This document shows, one piece after another, positions 16,499 to 25,837 of a stretch of DNA of 64,000 nucleotides; positions within the stretch are counted from its first letter, which is position 1; each line of letters begins with the position of its first letter. The stretch comes from Streptococcus pneumoniae (GTDB lineage: Bacteria; Bacillota; Bacilli; Lactobacillales; Streptococcaceae), in contig NZ_CKYA01000002.1 in NCBI RefSeq assembly GCF_001113365.1, forward strand, positions 175,312 to 239,311, read 5' to 3'. Under the pieces are notes generated by a model, which was not told the origin of the DNA, ran no database searches, and saw only the letters and a program-made list of their open reading frames with translations. A program made the translations under genes and the position numbers.

Positions 16499-17158
16499 TT
16501 ATTCTGCAGCTTGTTGCCAACGTTTGGCTAGCATATGAGACAGGCTAGAAATGGCTAGGTTAAAGCTGAAGTAGATGAGGGCAATCAGGATATAAAGACT
16601 GAAGACCTGCTCTGGTTCGAAATAACGGCCCATGAGAATTTGGCTAGCTCCGAAGAGTTCTTGTAGGGCGATAACAGAGTAGAGAAGACTGGTATCCTTA
16701 ATCACGGTTACAAACTGAGAAATGATGGCTGGCAGCATTTTACGGATTGCTTGTGGGAGAATGATGTGATAGAGGATTTGTATAGAGGTAAATCCTTGTG
16801 ACATTCCTGCTTCGTATTGCCCCTTGTCCACAGCGTTGAGACCACCTCGGATAATCTCAGCCAAGGCTGCTGATGTAAAGAGGGTAAAGGCGGTGATACC
16901 AGCTGGTGTGGACTTCATCTTAAACACCAAAAAGATAGTGAAAATCCAGAGGAGGTTGGGAACGTTACGTACAAACTCGATGTAAATGCTGGAGATGATA
17001 CGTAAGACAGGATTTTTCCCATTTCTCATGACGGCTAGCACCGTTCCGATAAGTGTAGAGAGGACGATGGCAATTAGAGAAATATAGAGGGTCAAGCCAA
17101 ATCCTTTAAAAATAAAGATTAGGTTATCTGGGGTCAAAACTTCTAAAATGGATTCCAT
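16499..17158 (-). CDS. Polar amino-acid ABC transporter permease (second)
   Basis: 219 residues of the HisM/GlnP type with about five membrane helices. The ATPase-contacting EAA loop reads EAGMSQGFTSIQILYHIILPQAIRKMLPAI. It is the last gene of a four-gene operon (ATPase, binding protein, permease, permease) and sits 9 nt after the other permease. By family it imports glutamine, glutamate or a related polar amino acid; the exact substrate cannot be read from the sequence. Confidence 0.9.
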   Translation of the reverse strand: MESILEVLTPDNLIFIFKGFGLTLYISLIAIVLSTLIGTVLAVMRNGKNPVLRIISSIYIEFVRNVPNLLWIFTIFLVFKMKSTPAGITAFTLFTSAALAEIIRGGLNAVDKGQYEAGMSQGFTSIQILYHIILPQAIRKMLPAIISQFVTVIKDTSLLYSVIALQELFGASQILMGRYFEPEQVFSLYILIALIYFSFNLAISSLSHMLAKRWQQAAE

Positions 17159-17167
17159 AGTAACCTC

Positions 17168-17845
17168 CTAAAGTGAATAGGCTTTTTTGTTGGTTTGCTC
17201 CATCTTGCGACCAAACTGGGCAACAGGGAAGCATAGAGAAAAGTAGAGAAGGGCAGCACCTAAAAAGGCTGGAATGTAGTTTCCGTTAAGAGCTGACCAA
17301 GACTTGGTCACAAACATCAAGTCGACTCCAGAGATGATAGCGACTGTGGAGGTATTCTTGATGAGGTTGACGATTTGGTTGGTCAAAGGAGGGAGAATGA
17401 TACGAAAGGCCTGAGGCAAGATAATCAAGCGCATGGCATTGATATAGGTAAAACCTTGCGACAAGGCGGCCTCCATTTGACCGCTAGGAATAGACTGAAT
17501 GCCTGAGCGAATTACCTCGGCGATATAGGCGCCGTGATAGAGACCCACGCAGAGAACAGCCGTCCAATAAATCGGAATCATGATGATATGGTCACTGATA
17601 AGAGGTAGGCCATAAAAAACGATGACAAACTGCACCAAGAGGGGAGTGTTTTGGTAAAATTCGACAAAGATACGAGCTACAATGCGTAAAATTGGACGTT
17701 TGCTGGTTGACATGGCTCCAAAGAAGATACCCAAAACCATGGCGAGGATAAAGGATCCAATTGCTAGGGCAAGGGTGAAGAGGAAACCATTGAAAAATTG
17801 TCCAAAATCCTGAAAATAGGCTGTCCAAGATGATAAATCTGTCAT
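17168..17845 (-). CDS. Polar amino-acid ABC transporter permease (first)
   Basis: 225 residues, HisM/GlnP family, with about five helices and the loop EAALSQGFTYINAMRLIILPQAFRIILPPL. It probably forms a heterodimeric channel with the downstream permease. It lies 12 nt after the binding-protein gene with its own ribosome site (aaggaggac). Confidence 0.9.
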   Translation of the reverse strand: MTDLSSWTAYFQDFGQFFNGFLFTLALAIGSFILAMVLGIFFGAMSTSKRPILRIVARIFVEFYQNTPLLVQFVIVFYGLPLISDHIIMIPIYWTAVLCVGLYHGAYIAEVIRSGIQSIPSGQMEAALSQGFTYINAMRLIILPQAFRIILPPLTNQIVNLIKNTSTVAIISGVDLMFVTKSWSALNGNYIPAFLGAALLYFSLCFPVAQFGRKMEQTNKKAYSL

Positions 17846-17857
17846 AGGGTGTCCTCC

Positions 17858-18652
17858 TTAATCTGCGGTATGGCTAGATGGTTTGAGCTTGTAACGGTCA
17901 TAAAGTTTCTGCAAACTACCATCCTTGCTCCATTTAGTGACCAAGTTATCAAGATAGTCGTTAAGCTCGGTATTTGATTTCTTGGTAACAATACCGTAGT
18001 CAGATGGCTTGAAACTATCATCTAGTAGTTCTGTTCGTTTACTGATATAGCCAGATAGAATCGAGCGGTCAACGGAAAAGGCATCGATACGATGAGCGTG
18101 TAGGGACGTAATCAATTCTGGGTAGGAACCAAGTTCGACGAATTTAAACTTCAGACCTTTCTTTTTACCCAGTTCAGTAATCAGGCGTTGGGTGATGGAA
18201 CCTTGGGCAACTCCGATGGTTTTGCCGTTTAGATCCTCAATGCTTTTGATTTTGGCAGATTTATTGACCAAAAAGCCAGAAGCGTCCGTGTAGTAGGGAC
18301 TGGTAAAGTTATAGAGTTTTTTGCGTTCGTCTGTGATGGTGAAGGTTGCAATGTCCATATCGACCTGTTCATTGTCTAGGAGGGGGCCACGGGTTTGCGC
18401 GGTAACAGGTACATAACGAACCTTGACTTTAAGCTCATCGGCTACCATCTTGGCCAAGTCGGTTTCGATACCAGAATAGGTCCCTGTCTTGGGATCCTTG
18501 TAGCCAAAATTGGGAACATCTTGTTTGACACCAACAACTATCTCGCCTCTCTTTTGAATATCTGCGACACTGGTATCAGCCTGAACTGGTTTTGCAGCAG
18601 CAAGGCTGAAAAGGCTAATCAATAATGCTGATAAAAAGAATTTCTTTTTCAT
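17858..18652 (-). CDS. Amino-acid ABC transporter substrate-binding protein
   Basis: 264 residues from the ATG at 18652, chosen because AGGAGG lies just upstream and the protein then begins with a signal peptide (MKKKFFLSALLISLFSLAAAKPVQA). The SBP_bac_3 domain follows: GEIVVGVKQDVPNFGY, GIETDLAKMVA, DMDIATFTITDERKK and the hinge segment GVAQGSITQ. The signal peptide has no lipobox and the protein no cysteine at all, so it cannot be a lipoprotein. That is unusual for a Gram-positive binding protein; it may be retained by its uncleaved signal or by the permeases. It captures glutamine or a similar amino acid. Confidence 0.9.
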   Translation of the reverse strand: MKKKFFLSALLISLFSLAAAKPVQADTSVADIQKRGEIVVGVKQDVPNFGYKDPKTGTYSGIETDLAKMVADELKVKVRYVPVTAQTRGPLLDNEQVDMDIATFTITDERKKLYNFTSPYYTDASGFLVNKSAKIKSIEDLNGKTIGVAQGSITQRLITELGKKKGLKFKFVELGSYPELITSLHAHRIDAFSVDRSILSGYISKRTELLDDSFKPSDYGIVTKKSNTELNDYLDNLVTKWSKDGSLQKLYDRYKLKPSSHTAD

Positions 18653-18662
18653 AGGCGCCTCC

Positions 18663-19421
18663 TTATTTGACTTTGTCACTTTCATGGTTGATAATTTTGC
18701 TGAGGAATTGTTGGGCACGAGGCTCGCTTGGATTGTCGAAAAAGTCATCGACATCTGTCGTATCCACCAAAACTTCTCCGTCAGCCATAAAGATGATGCG
18801 GTCAGCAACTTCACGGGCAAAGCCCATTTCATGGGTAACGACAATCATATTCATACCCTCATGCGCCAATTTTTGCATAACAGCCAGAACGTCACCGATG
18901 GTTTCAGGGTCAAGAGCAGATGTTGGTTCATCAAAGAGGAGTAGCTCAGGATGCATGGCGAGTCCGCGTGCGATGGCAATTCGTTGTTTTTGTCCACCAG
19001 AAAGCATGGCTGGATAAGAATCTTTCTTGTCCCACATATTTACAAATTCCAGATATTTTTGGGCTGTCTTTTCAGCTTCTTTTTTATCAATTCCTAGAAC
19101 TTTTATGGGTGCGAGTGTTACGTTTTCTAACACTGTTTTGTGTGGATAGAGGTTGAAATGCTGGAAAACCATGCCGACTTCCTTGCGAAGAGGCACTAAA
19201 TCTTTCTGACTGGCACCAGCAACTTGGTGACCATTGACTAGAAGACTTCCCTTGTCGACAGCCTCTAAACCATTGATGGTGCGGATAAGAGTGGACTTCC
19301 CAGAACCAGAAGGGCCAAGGAGGACAACAACTTGTCCTTTTTCAAAACGGAGATTGATGTCGCGGAGTGCGTGGTAGTCTCCATAATATTTTTCGACGTG
19401 TTCAAATTCTACTAAAGCCAT
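18663..19421 (-). CDS. Polar amino-acid ABC transporter ATP-binding protein (GlnQ type)
   Basis: 252 residues. Walker A GPSGSGKST (about 36-44), Q-loop VFQHFNLYPH, signature LSGGQKQR (about 141), Walker B LLLFDEPTSALDPE and switch VTHEMGFA. It is the first gene of the operon, 10 nt before the binding protein. Ribosome site aaggagat. It powers the two permeases encoded downstream. Confidence 0.93.
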   Translation of the reverse strand: MALVEFEHVEKYYGDYHALRDINLRFEKGQVVVLLGPSGSGKSTLIRTINGLEAVDKGSLLVNGHQVAGASQKDLVPLRKEVGMVFQHFNLYPHKTVLENVTLAPIKVLGIDKKEAEKTAQKYLEFVNMWDKKDSYPAMLSGGQKQRIAIARGLAMHPELLLFDEPTSALDPETIGDVLAVMQKLAHEGMNMIVVTHEMGFAREVADRIIFMADGEVLVDTTDVDDFFDNPSEPRAQQFLSKIINHESDKVK

Positions 19422-19455
19422 AAGGAATCTCCTTTGTGTTAGATTTTATAACATG

Positions 19456-19484
19456 ATTCTACACCAAAAGATTTGTCTTGTCAA
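19456..19484 (-). promoter_or_regulatory. Promoter of the amino-acid ABC operon
   Basis: On the minus strand TTGACA (rc of 19479-19484), a 17-bp spacer, then TAGAAT (rc of 19456-19461). No regulator site is evident. Confidence 0.8.
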
Positions 19485-19552
19485 ATCATATCTGAAAAAA
19501 TTCACTAAAATTTTATAAAAAAGCAATCCGGATAGAGAAAAAGCCTAAATCA

Positions 19553-19561
19553 TGTTATAAT
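19553..19561 (+). promoter_or_regulatory. Extended -10 promoter of recJ
   Basis: TGTTATAAT is a consensus extended -10 element. It predicts a transcript start near 19568, about 30 nt before the recJ start. Confidence 0.65.
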
Positions 19562-19597
19562 GAAGCAATAGAATTCTTAGAAAGAGTGGATGTCTTT

Positions 19598-21820
19598 TTG
19601 ATAACACCTACTTATGAATGGCAGTTTGCCCCGCAGGTAGAAGATGCGGATTTTACAAAGATAGCCAAGAAGGCTGGACTGGGTCCTGAGGTGGCTCGGT
19701 TATTATTTGAGAGAGGGATTCAGGGCCAAGAAAGTCTGAAGAAGTTTTTAGAACCTTCCTTAGAGGACTTGCATGATCCTTATCTACTCCATGATATGGA
19801 CAAGGCAGTGGAGCGGATTCGTCAGGCCATTGAAGAAGGGGAAAATATTCTCATTTATGGAGACTACGATGCGGATGGCATGACTTCGGCTTCGATTGTG
19901 AAGGAAAGTTTGGAACAGCTTGGAGCTGAGTGCCGTGTTTACTTGCCCAATCGTTTTACTGATGGCTATGGACCTAATGCTAGTGTCTATAAATACTTTA
20001 TCGAGCAAGAAGGGATTTCTTTGATTGTGACGGTGGATAATGGGGTTGCTGGTCACGAAGCCATTGAATTGGCCCAGTCTATGGGAGTGGATGTCATTGT
20101 GACTGACCACCATTCCATGCCTGAAACCCTGCCTGATGCCTATGCTATTGTTCATCCTGAGCATCCGAATGCGAACTATCCTTTCAAATATTTGGCTGGT
20201 TGTGGAGTGGCTTTCAAGCTGGCTTGTGCCCTTTTAGAAGAAGTACAAGTGGAATTGCTTGATTTAGTTGCTATCGGAACCATTGCAGATATGGTGAGTT
20301 TGACGGATGAAAATCGTATCTTGGTTCAATACGGTCTGGAAATGTTGGGACATACTCAGCGTATTGGTCTACAAGAAATGTTGGATATGGCTGGGATTGC
20401 TGCTAATGAAGTAACAGAAGAAACTGTTGGTTTCCAGATTGCCCCTCGTTTAAATGCCTTGGGGCGCTTGGATGATCCCAATCCAGCCATTGATTTGCTG
20501 ACTGGGTTTGACGATGAGGAAGCGCATGAGATTGCCCTCATGATTCACCAGAAAAATGAAGAGCGCAAGGAAATTGTCCAGTCTATCTATGAAGAAGCTA
20601 AGACCATGGTGGATCCTGAGAAGAAGGTCCAGGTCTTGGCCAAGGAAGGTTGGAATCCTGGAGTTCTAGGTATCGTTGCCGGTCGTTTGTTGGAAGAATT
20701 AGGACAGACAGTCATCGTTCTTAATATAGAAGACGGTCGTGCCAAGGGCAGTGCTCGTAGTGTGGAAGCGGTCGATATTTTTGAAGCTTTGGATCCTCAT
20801 CGTGACCTCTTTATCGCCTTTGGTGGTCATGCTGGCGCAGCAGGAATGACGCTGGAAGTTGAGAAACTTTCAGATTTATCTCAGGTCTTGGAAGATTATG
20901 TCCGTGAAAAGGGCGCAGATGCTAGTGGTAAGAATAAGTTAAACCTAGATGAAGAGCTGGATTTGGAGACTTTGAGTCTTGAAACAGTCAAGAACTTTGA
21001 ACGTTTAGCTCCCTTTGGAATGGACAATCAGAAACCAGTCTTTTATATCAAGGATTTTCAGGTCGAAAGTGCTCGTACTATGGGGGCAGGCAATGCCCAT
21101 CTCAAGCTGAAAATCTCTAAGGGTGAAGCCAGTTTTGAAGTGGTGGCATTTGGACAAGGCAGATGGGCAACGGAGTTTGCTCAAACCAAGAATCTAGAGT
21201 TAGCAGTCAAATTGTCTGTCAACCAATGGAATGGCCAAACTGCCCTTCAGTTGATGATGGTGGATGCGCGTGTGGAGGGTGTTCAACTCTTTAACATTCG
21301 TGGGAAGAATGCCACCTTGCCAGAGGGAGTTCCAGTCTTGGATTTTGCTGGAGAAGTGCCAGATTTAGTGACTAGTGAAGCTGTTGTCGTAAAAACCGTT
21401 CCTGAGGATATTACCCTGCTGAAAACCATTTTTCAGGAGCAACATTTCTCAGCCGTCTATTTCAAAAACGACATCGACAAGGCCTATTATCTGACAGGTT
21501 ATGGGACTAGAGAACAGTTTGCCAAATTGTACAAGACCATTTATCAGTTTCCAGAGTTTGATATTCGTTATAAGCTGAAAGATTTGGCAGCTTATCTTAA
21601 TATCCAACAAATCTTGCTGGTCAAGATGATTCAAGTATTTGAAGAACTAGGTTTTGTGACGATCACAGATGGTGTGATGACAGTCAATAAAGAGGCACCA
21701 AAGCGAGAGATAGGAGAAAGTCAGATTTACCAAAATCTCAAACAAACCGTTAAAGACCAAGAAATGATGGCACTAGGTACCGTGCAAGAAATTTATGACT
21801 TTTTAATGGAAAAAGAGTAG
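19598..21820 (+). CDS. recJ: Single-stranded-DNA exonuclease RecJ
   Basis: 740 residues from a TTG start (MITPTYEWQF); an in-frame GTG at 19586 overlaps the ribosome site agagtgg, so TTG is preferred. It has the DHH/DHHA1 phosphoesterase fold: YGDYDADGMTS (metal site, about residue 92), VTDHHSMPE (the DHH motif), IGTIADM, and FGGHAGAAGM in the DHHA1 domain, followed by the OB-fold and the Firmicute-specific C-terminal region. It degrades single-stranded DNA 5' to 3' in recombination and mismatch repair. It is monocistronic, with an extended -10 promoter and a terminator after the stop. Confidence 0.95.
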   Translation: MITPTYEWQFAPQVEDADFTKIAKKAGLGPEVARLLFERGIQGQESLKKFLEPSLEDLHDPYLLHDMDKAVERIRQAIEEGENILIYGDYDADGMTSASIVKESLEQLGAECRVYLPNRFTDGYGPNASVYKYFIEQEGISLIVTVDNGVAGHEAIELAQSMGVDVIVTDHHSMPETLPDAYAIVHPEHPNANYPFKYLAGCGVAFKLACALLEEVQVELLDLVAIGTIADMVSLTDENRILVQYGLEMLGHTQRIGLQEMLDMAGIAANEVTEETVGFQIAPRLNALGRLDDPNPAIDLLTGFDDEEAHEIALMIHQKNEERKEIVQSIYEEAKTMVDPEKKVQVLAKEGWNPGVLGIVAGRLLEELGQTVIVLNIEDGRAKGSARSVEAVDIFEALDPHRDLFIAFGGHAGAAGMTLEVEKLSDLSQVLEDYVREKGADASGKNKLNLDEELDLETLSLETVKNFERLAPFGMDNQKPVFYIKDFQVESARTMGAGNAHLKLKISKGEASFEVVAFGQGRWATEFAQTKNLELAVKLSVNQWNGQTALQLMMVDARVEGVQLFNIRGKNATLPEGVPVLDFAGEVPDLVTSEAVVVKTVPEDITLLKTIFQEQHFSAVYFKNDIDKAYYLTGYGTREQFAKLYKTIYQFPEFDIRYKLKDLAAYLNIQQILLVKMIQVFEELGFVTITDGVMTVNKEAPKREIGESQIYQNLKQTVKDQEMMALGTVQEIYDFLMEKE

Positions 21821-21828
21821 AAGTTAGG

Positions 21829-21854
21829 AAAGAGTTGGGCAACCAGCTCTTTTT
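21829..21854 (+). terminator. recJ terminator
   Basis: AAAGAGTTGG and CCAGCTCTTT pair (one G-U), with a short loop and a T run. Confidence 0.85.
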
Positions 21855-21872
21855 TGAAAACAAATCTTCATT

Positions 21873-21900
21873 TTGAAAATCATCAAAAAAATGGTATAAT
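21873..21900 (+). promoter_or_regulatory. Promoter of the RNase J2 gene
   Basis: TTGAAA (21873-21878), a 16-bp spacer, and extended -10 TGGTATAAT ending at 21900. The leader is about 85 nt. Confidence 0.7.
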
Positions 21901-21993
21901 GGTAGAAAAAGATTCGGCTAAAAGTAATAGTGCTTTTAGAATAAGAGGGCAAGCAACCCTATAATCAAGATAAACTAAGCTTTCGGAGGAAAA

Positions 21994-23655
21994 ATGAGTA
22001 ATATCAGTCTAACAACACTTGGTGGTGTACGTGAAAACGGGAAAAATATGTATATCGCTGAAATCGACGGGTCTATTTTCGTTTTGGATGCAGGTCTAAA
22101 ATACCCTGAAAATGAACAACTAGGGGTGGACGTAGTTATTCCAAATATGGACTACCTTTTTGAAAATAGCGACCGTATCGCTGGAGTCTTCTTGACCCAC
22201 GGGCATGCGGATGCCATTGGTGCACTGCCTTATCTCTTGGCTGAAGCCAAGGTACCTGTATTTGGGTCTGAGTTGACCATTGAGTTGGCCAAACTCTTTG
22301 TTAAAGGAAATGATGCGGTTAAGAAATTCAATGATTTCCATGTCATTGATGAGAATACGGAGATTGATTTTGGAGGGACTGTGGTTTCCTTCTTCCGTAC
22401 GACCCACTCTATCCCAGAGAGTCTGGGTGTGGTCTTGAAGACGGCTGAGGGCAGCATCGTTTACACAGGAGACTTCAAATTTGACCAGACAGCTAGTGAA
22501 TCTTATGCGACAGACTTTGCTCGTTTGGCAGAAATCGGTCGTGACGGAGTTCTGGCTCTTCTCAGTGATTCAGCCAATGCAGACAGTAATGTTCAAGTGG
22601 CTAGCGAAAGTGAAGTTGGGGATGAAATCACCCAAACCATTGCGGACTGGGAGGGACGTATCATTGTTGCGGCGGTAGCCAGCAACCTCTCTCGTATTCA
22701 ACAGGTATTTGACGCTGCGGATGCAACAGGCCGTCGTGTGGTCTTGACAGGATTTGATATTGAAAATATCGTCCGTACTGCTATTCGCCTCAAGAAATTG
22801 TCTCTAGCTAACGAGAGCCTTTTGATTAAGCCAAAAGATATGTCTCGCTTTGAGGACCATGAGTTGATTATCCTTGAGACGGGCCGTATGGGTGAGCCTA
22901 TCAATGGTCTTCGCAAGATGTCGATTGGTCGCCACCGTTATGTGGAAATCAAGGACGGTGACCTGGTCTATATCGTAACGACTCCATCTATCGCCAAAGA
23001 AGCAGTCATGGCGCGTGTGGAAAACATGATTTACCAAGCTGGCGGGGTTGTCAAATTAATCACCCAAAGCTTGCGTGTGTCAGGTCATGGAAATGCACGT
23101 GATTTGCAGTTGATGATCAATCTCTTGCAACCCAAGTATCTCTTCCCAATTCAAGGTGAATACCGTGAGTTGGATGCCCATGCCAAGGCTGCTATGGCAG
23201 TTGGGATGTTGCCAGAACGCATTTTCATTCCTAAAAAGGGAACCAGCATGGCTTATGAGAATGGGGACTTTGTCCCAGCTGGTGCAGTTTCGGCAGGCGA
23301 TGTCTTGATTGATGGAAATGCTATCGGTGATGTTGGCAATGTAGTCCTTCGTGACCGTAAGGTATTGTCAGAGGATGGTATTTTCATCGTAGCAATTACC
23401 GTTAACCGTCGTGAGAAGAAAATTGTGGCCAAGGCCCGTGTTCACACGCGTGGATTCGTTTATCTTAAGAAGAGCCGCGATATTCTCCGTGAAAGTTCAG
23501 AATTGATTAACCAAACGGTAGAAGACTATCTTCAAGGCGATGACTTTGACTGGGCAGATCTCAAAGGGAAGGTTCGTGATACTCTGACCAAGTACCTCTT
23601 TGATCAAACTAAACGTCGTCCAGCCGTTTTACCAGTGGTCATGGAAGCAAAATAA
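21994..23655 (+). CDS. rnjB: Ribonuclease J2
   Basis: 553 residues. Metallo-beta-lactamase and beta-CASP domains plus a C-terminal RNase J domain, the size of RNase J paralogues. The metal-binding motif reads T-H69-G-H71-A-D73-A74 where active RNase J1 enzymes have HxHxDH, so the last histidine is replaced by Ala. Other motifs are TTHSIPESLG, YTGDFKFD and SGHGNARDLQLM. This pattern marks it as the J2 paralogue, which usually forms a complex with J1 and has weak activity alone. It acts in mRNA decay. Ribosome site cggaggaaaa. Confidence 0.9.
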   Translation: MSNISLTTLGGVRENGKNMYIAEIDGSIFVLDAGLKYPENEQLGVDVVIPNMDYLFENSDRIAGVFLTHGHADAIGALPYLLAEAKVPVFGSELTIELAKLFVKGNDAVKKFNDFHVIDENTEIDFGGTVVSFFRTTHSIPESLGVVLKTAEGSIVYTGDFKFDQTASESYATDFARLAEIGRDGVLALLSDSANADSNVQVASESEVGDEITQTIADWEGRIIVAAVASNLSRIQQVFDAADATGRRVVLTGFDIENIVRTAIRLKKLSLANESLLIKPKDMSRFEDHELIILETGRMGEPINGLRKMSIGRHRYVEIKDGDLVYIVTTPSIAKEAVMARVENMIYQAGGVVKLITQSLRVSGHGNARDLQLMINLLQPKYLFPIQGEYRELDAHAKAAMAVGMLPERIFIPKKGTSMAYENGDFVPAGAVSAGDVLIDGNAIGDVGNVVLRDRKVLSEDGIFIVAITVNRREKKIVAKARVHTRGFVYLKKSRDILRESSELINQTVEDYLQGDDFDWADLKGKVRDTLTKYLFDQTKRRPAVLPVVMEAK

Positions 23656-23723
23656 TCGTTGAAATAAACAGAGAGAAAGTCGAATTTCGGCTTTTTCTTA
23701 TCGGAAAATAAAAGGAAAAAATT

Positions 23724-24503
23724 ATGGCAGTAATGAAAATCGAGTATTACTCACAGGTATTAGATATGGAGTGGGGGGTGAATGTTCTTTACCCCGATGC
23801 CAATCGAGTGGAAGAACCAGATTGCGAAGATATCCCTGTTTTGTATCTTTTACACGGGATGTCTGGCAATCATAACAGTTGGCTCAAGCGAACCAACGTA
23901 GAACGCTTGCTTCGAGGAACCAATCTCATCGTTGTCATGCCCAATACCAGCAATGGTTGGTACACTGATACTAAGTATGGTTTTGATTACTACACAGCTC
24001 TAGCAGAGGAATTGCCACAGGTTTTGAAACGTTTCTTCCCTAATATGACTAGCAAGCGTGAAAAGACTTTTATCGCTGGTCTTTCTATGGGAGGTTATGG
24101 CTGTTTCAAATTGGCTCTTGCAACAAATCGTTTTTCTCACGCAGCTAGTTTTTCAGGCGCCCTTAGCTTTCAAGATTTTTCTCCTGAAAGCCAAAATTTG
24201 GGAACACCAGCTTATTGGAGAGGTGTGTTTGGGGAGATTAAAGATTGGACAGCTAGCCCCTATTCTCTTGAAAGTCTGGCTAAAAAATCGGACAAAAAGA
24301 CCAAGCTGTGGGCTTGGTGTGGTGAGCAGGATTTCTTGTATGAAGCCAATAATCTAGCAGTGAAAAACCTCAAAAAATTAGGTTTTGATGTGACCTATAG
24401 CCATAGCGCTGGAACTCACGAATGGTACTACTGGGAAAAACAATTGGAACGGTTTTTAGCAACTCTGCCAATCGATTTCAAATTAGAAGAGAGATTGACT
24501 TAG
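23724..24503 (+). CDS. estA: EstA family esterase
   Basis: 259 residues, alpha/beta hydrolase of the tributyrin esterase / esterase D family. Features are YLLHGMSGNHNSW (oxyanion hole), AGLSMGGYGC with nucleophile Ser121, a catalytic Asp region near WCGEQDFLYEAN, and His in AGTHEWYYWEK. There is no signal peptide, so it should be cytoplasmic. It hydrolyses short-chain acyl esters. In pneumococcus the orthologue has been studied as a deacetylating esterase and lies, as here, just before murM. Confidence 0.9.
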   Translation: MAVMKIEYYSQVLDMEWGVNVLYPDANRVEEPDCEDIPVLYLLHGMSGNHNSWLKRTNVERLLRGTNLIVVMPNTSNGWYTDTKYGFDYYTALAEELPQVLKRFFPNMTSKREKTFIAGLSMGGYGCFKLALATNRFSHAASFSGALSFQDFSPESQNLGTPAYWRGVFGEIKDWTASPYSLESLAKKSDKKTKLWAWCGEQDFLYEANNLAVKNLKKLGFDVTYSHSAGTHEWYYWEKQLERFLATLPIDFKLEERLT

Positions 24504-24612
24504 TTTGAACTTCAGCATAGGGGGTAGAACTAAAATAAAATATGTTTTCACTAGACTTTTCAAACGAAAGTAGTAGAATAGTAATAAGATACTGGAGGAA
24601 AGAGAGTAGGAA

Positions 24613-25833
24613 ATGTACCGTTATCAAATTGGCATTCCCACATTAGAATATGATCAGTTTGTTAAAGAACATGAATTAGCTAATGTATTACAAAGCAGTG
24701 CTTGGGAAAAAGTGAAATCTGATTGGAATCATGAGAGATTTGGTGTCTATGAAGAGGGGAGGTTACTGGCTGTGGCTAGTATTCTCATAAAATCTCTGCC
24801 TTTAGGCTATAAAATGTTTTATATTCCAAGAGGTCCCATATTGGATTACAGGGATACAGAAGTTTTAAAGTTTGTTCTGCAGTCTATTAAGTCTTACGCT
24901 CGTAGTAAGAGAGCGGTTTTTGTGACTTTTGACCCAAGTATTTGTCTATCTCAACATTTGGTCAATCAAGATAAAACAGAATATCCTGAAAATCTTGCTA
25001 TTATTGATAGTTTGCAACAAATGGGAGTAAGGTGGTCAGGAAAAACAGAGGAAATGGGAGACACCATTCAACCTCGTATTCAGGCGAAAATATACAAGGA
25101 AAATTTTGAAGAAGATAAACTTTCCAAGTCAACAAAACAGGCTATTCGAACAGCACGGAATAAGGGGGTAGAGATTCAATTTGGTGGAACTGAATTATTG
25201 GAGTCTTTTTCCTTTTTGATGAAAAAAACCGAGAAGCGGAAAGAGATTCATTTGAGGAATGAAGCCTATTATAAAAAGTTGTTAGATAATTTTAAGGACA
25301 AGGCCTATATCACCTTGGCAACCTTGGATGTCTCTAAACGTTCGCAAGAATTAGAAGAACAGTTAGCGAAAAACAGAGCCTTGGAAGAGACCTTTACTGA
25401 GTCGACTCGAACTTCAAAAGTAGAAGCGCAGAAGAAGGAAAAAGAACGTTTAGAAGAGGAAATAGATTTCTTGCAGGGATATATGAATATGGGAAAATCA
25501 AACATTCCCTTAGCGGCTACTTTGAGTTTGGAATTTGGTAATACCTCTGTCAATCTATATGCTGGTATGGATGATGATTTTAAACGTTACAATGCACCAA
25601 TTTTAACTTGGTATGAAACGGCTCGCTATGCCTTTGAGCGAGGTATGGTGTGGCAAAATTTAGGTGGTGTTGAAAACTCTCTCAATGGTGGACTTTATCA
25701 TTTTAAGGAAAAATTTAATCCAACGATTGAAGAATATTTGGGAGAATTTACAATGCCTATCCATCCTCTCTATCCTCTGTTAAGACTTGCTCTTGATTTC
25801 CGTAAAACATTAAGAAAAAAACATAGAAAGTAA
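24613..25833 (+). CDS. murM: MurM, serine/alanine-adding enzyme for branched lipid II
   Basis: 406 residues, the usual length, of the FemABX family (paired GNAT-like domains). A charged coiled-coil arm lies at about residues 235-290, inserted in the second domain, and the C-terminal half carries NLYAGMDDDF and WQNLGGVENSLNGGLYHFKEKF. Using Ser- or Ala-tRNA, MurM adds the first residue of the dipeptide branch on the lysine of lipid II. Alleles of murM raise beta-lactam resistance when combined with altered PBPs, and the gene is a hotspot of recombination between mitis-group species. Ribosome site tggaggaaag. murN follows after 4 nt. Confidence 0.94.
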   Translation: MYRYQIGIPTLEYDQFVKEHELANVLQSSAWEKVKSDWNHERFGVYEEGRLLAVASILIKSLPLGYKMFYIPRGPILDYRDTEVLKFVLQSIKSYARSKRAVFVTFDPSICLSQHLVNQDKTEYPENLAIIDSLQQMGVRWSGKTEEMGDTIQPRIQAKIYKENFEEDKLSKSTKQAIRTARNKGVEIQFGGTELLESFSFLMKKTEKRKEIHLRNEAYYKKLLDNFKDKAYITLATLDVSKRSQELEEQLAKNRALEETFTESTRTSKVEAQKKEKERLEEEIDFLQGYMNMGKSNIPLAATLSLEFGNTSVNLYAGMDDDFKRYNAPILTWYETARYAFERGMVWQNLGGVENSLNGGLYHFKEKFNPTIEEYLGEFTMPIHPLYPLLRLALDFRKTLRKKHRK

Positions 25834-25837
25834 GTAT

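Noticed and set aside
18653..18844. N-terminal extension of the amino-acid binding protein
   Set aside because: The extended frame runs through the ATPase gene; the start at 18652 has AGGAGG and a signal peptide.
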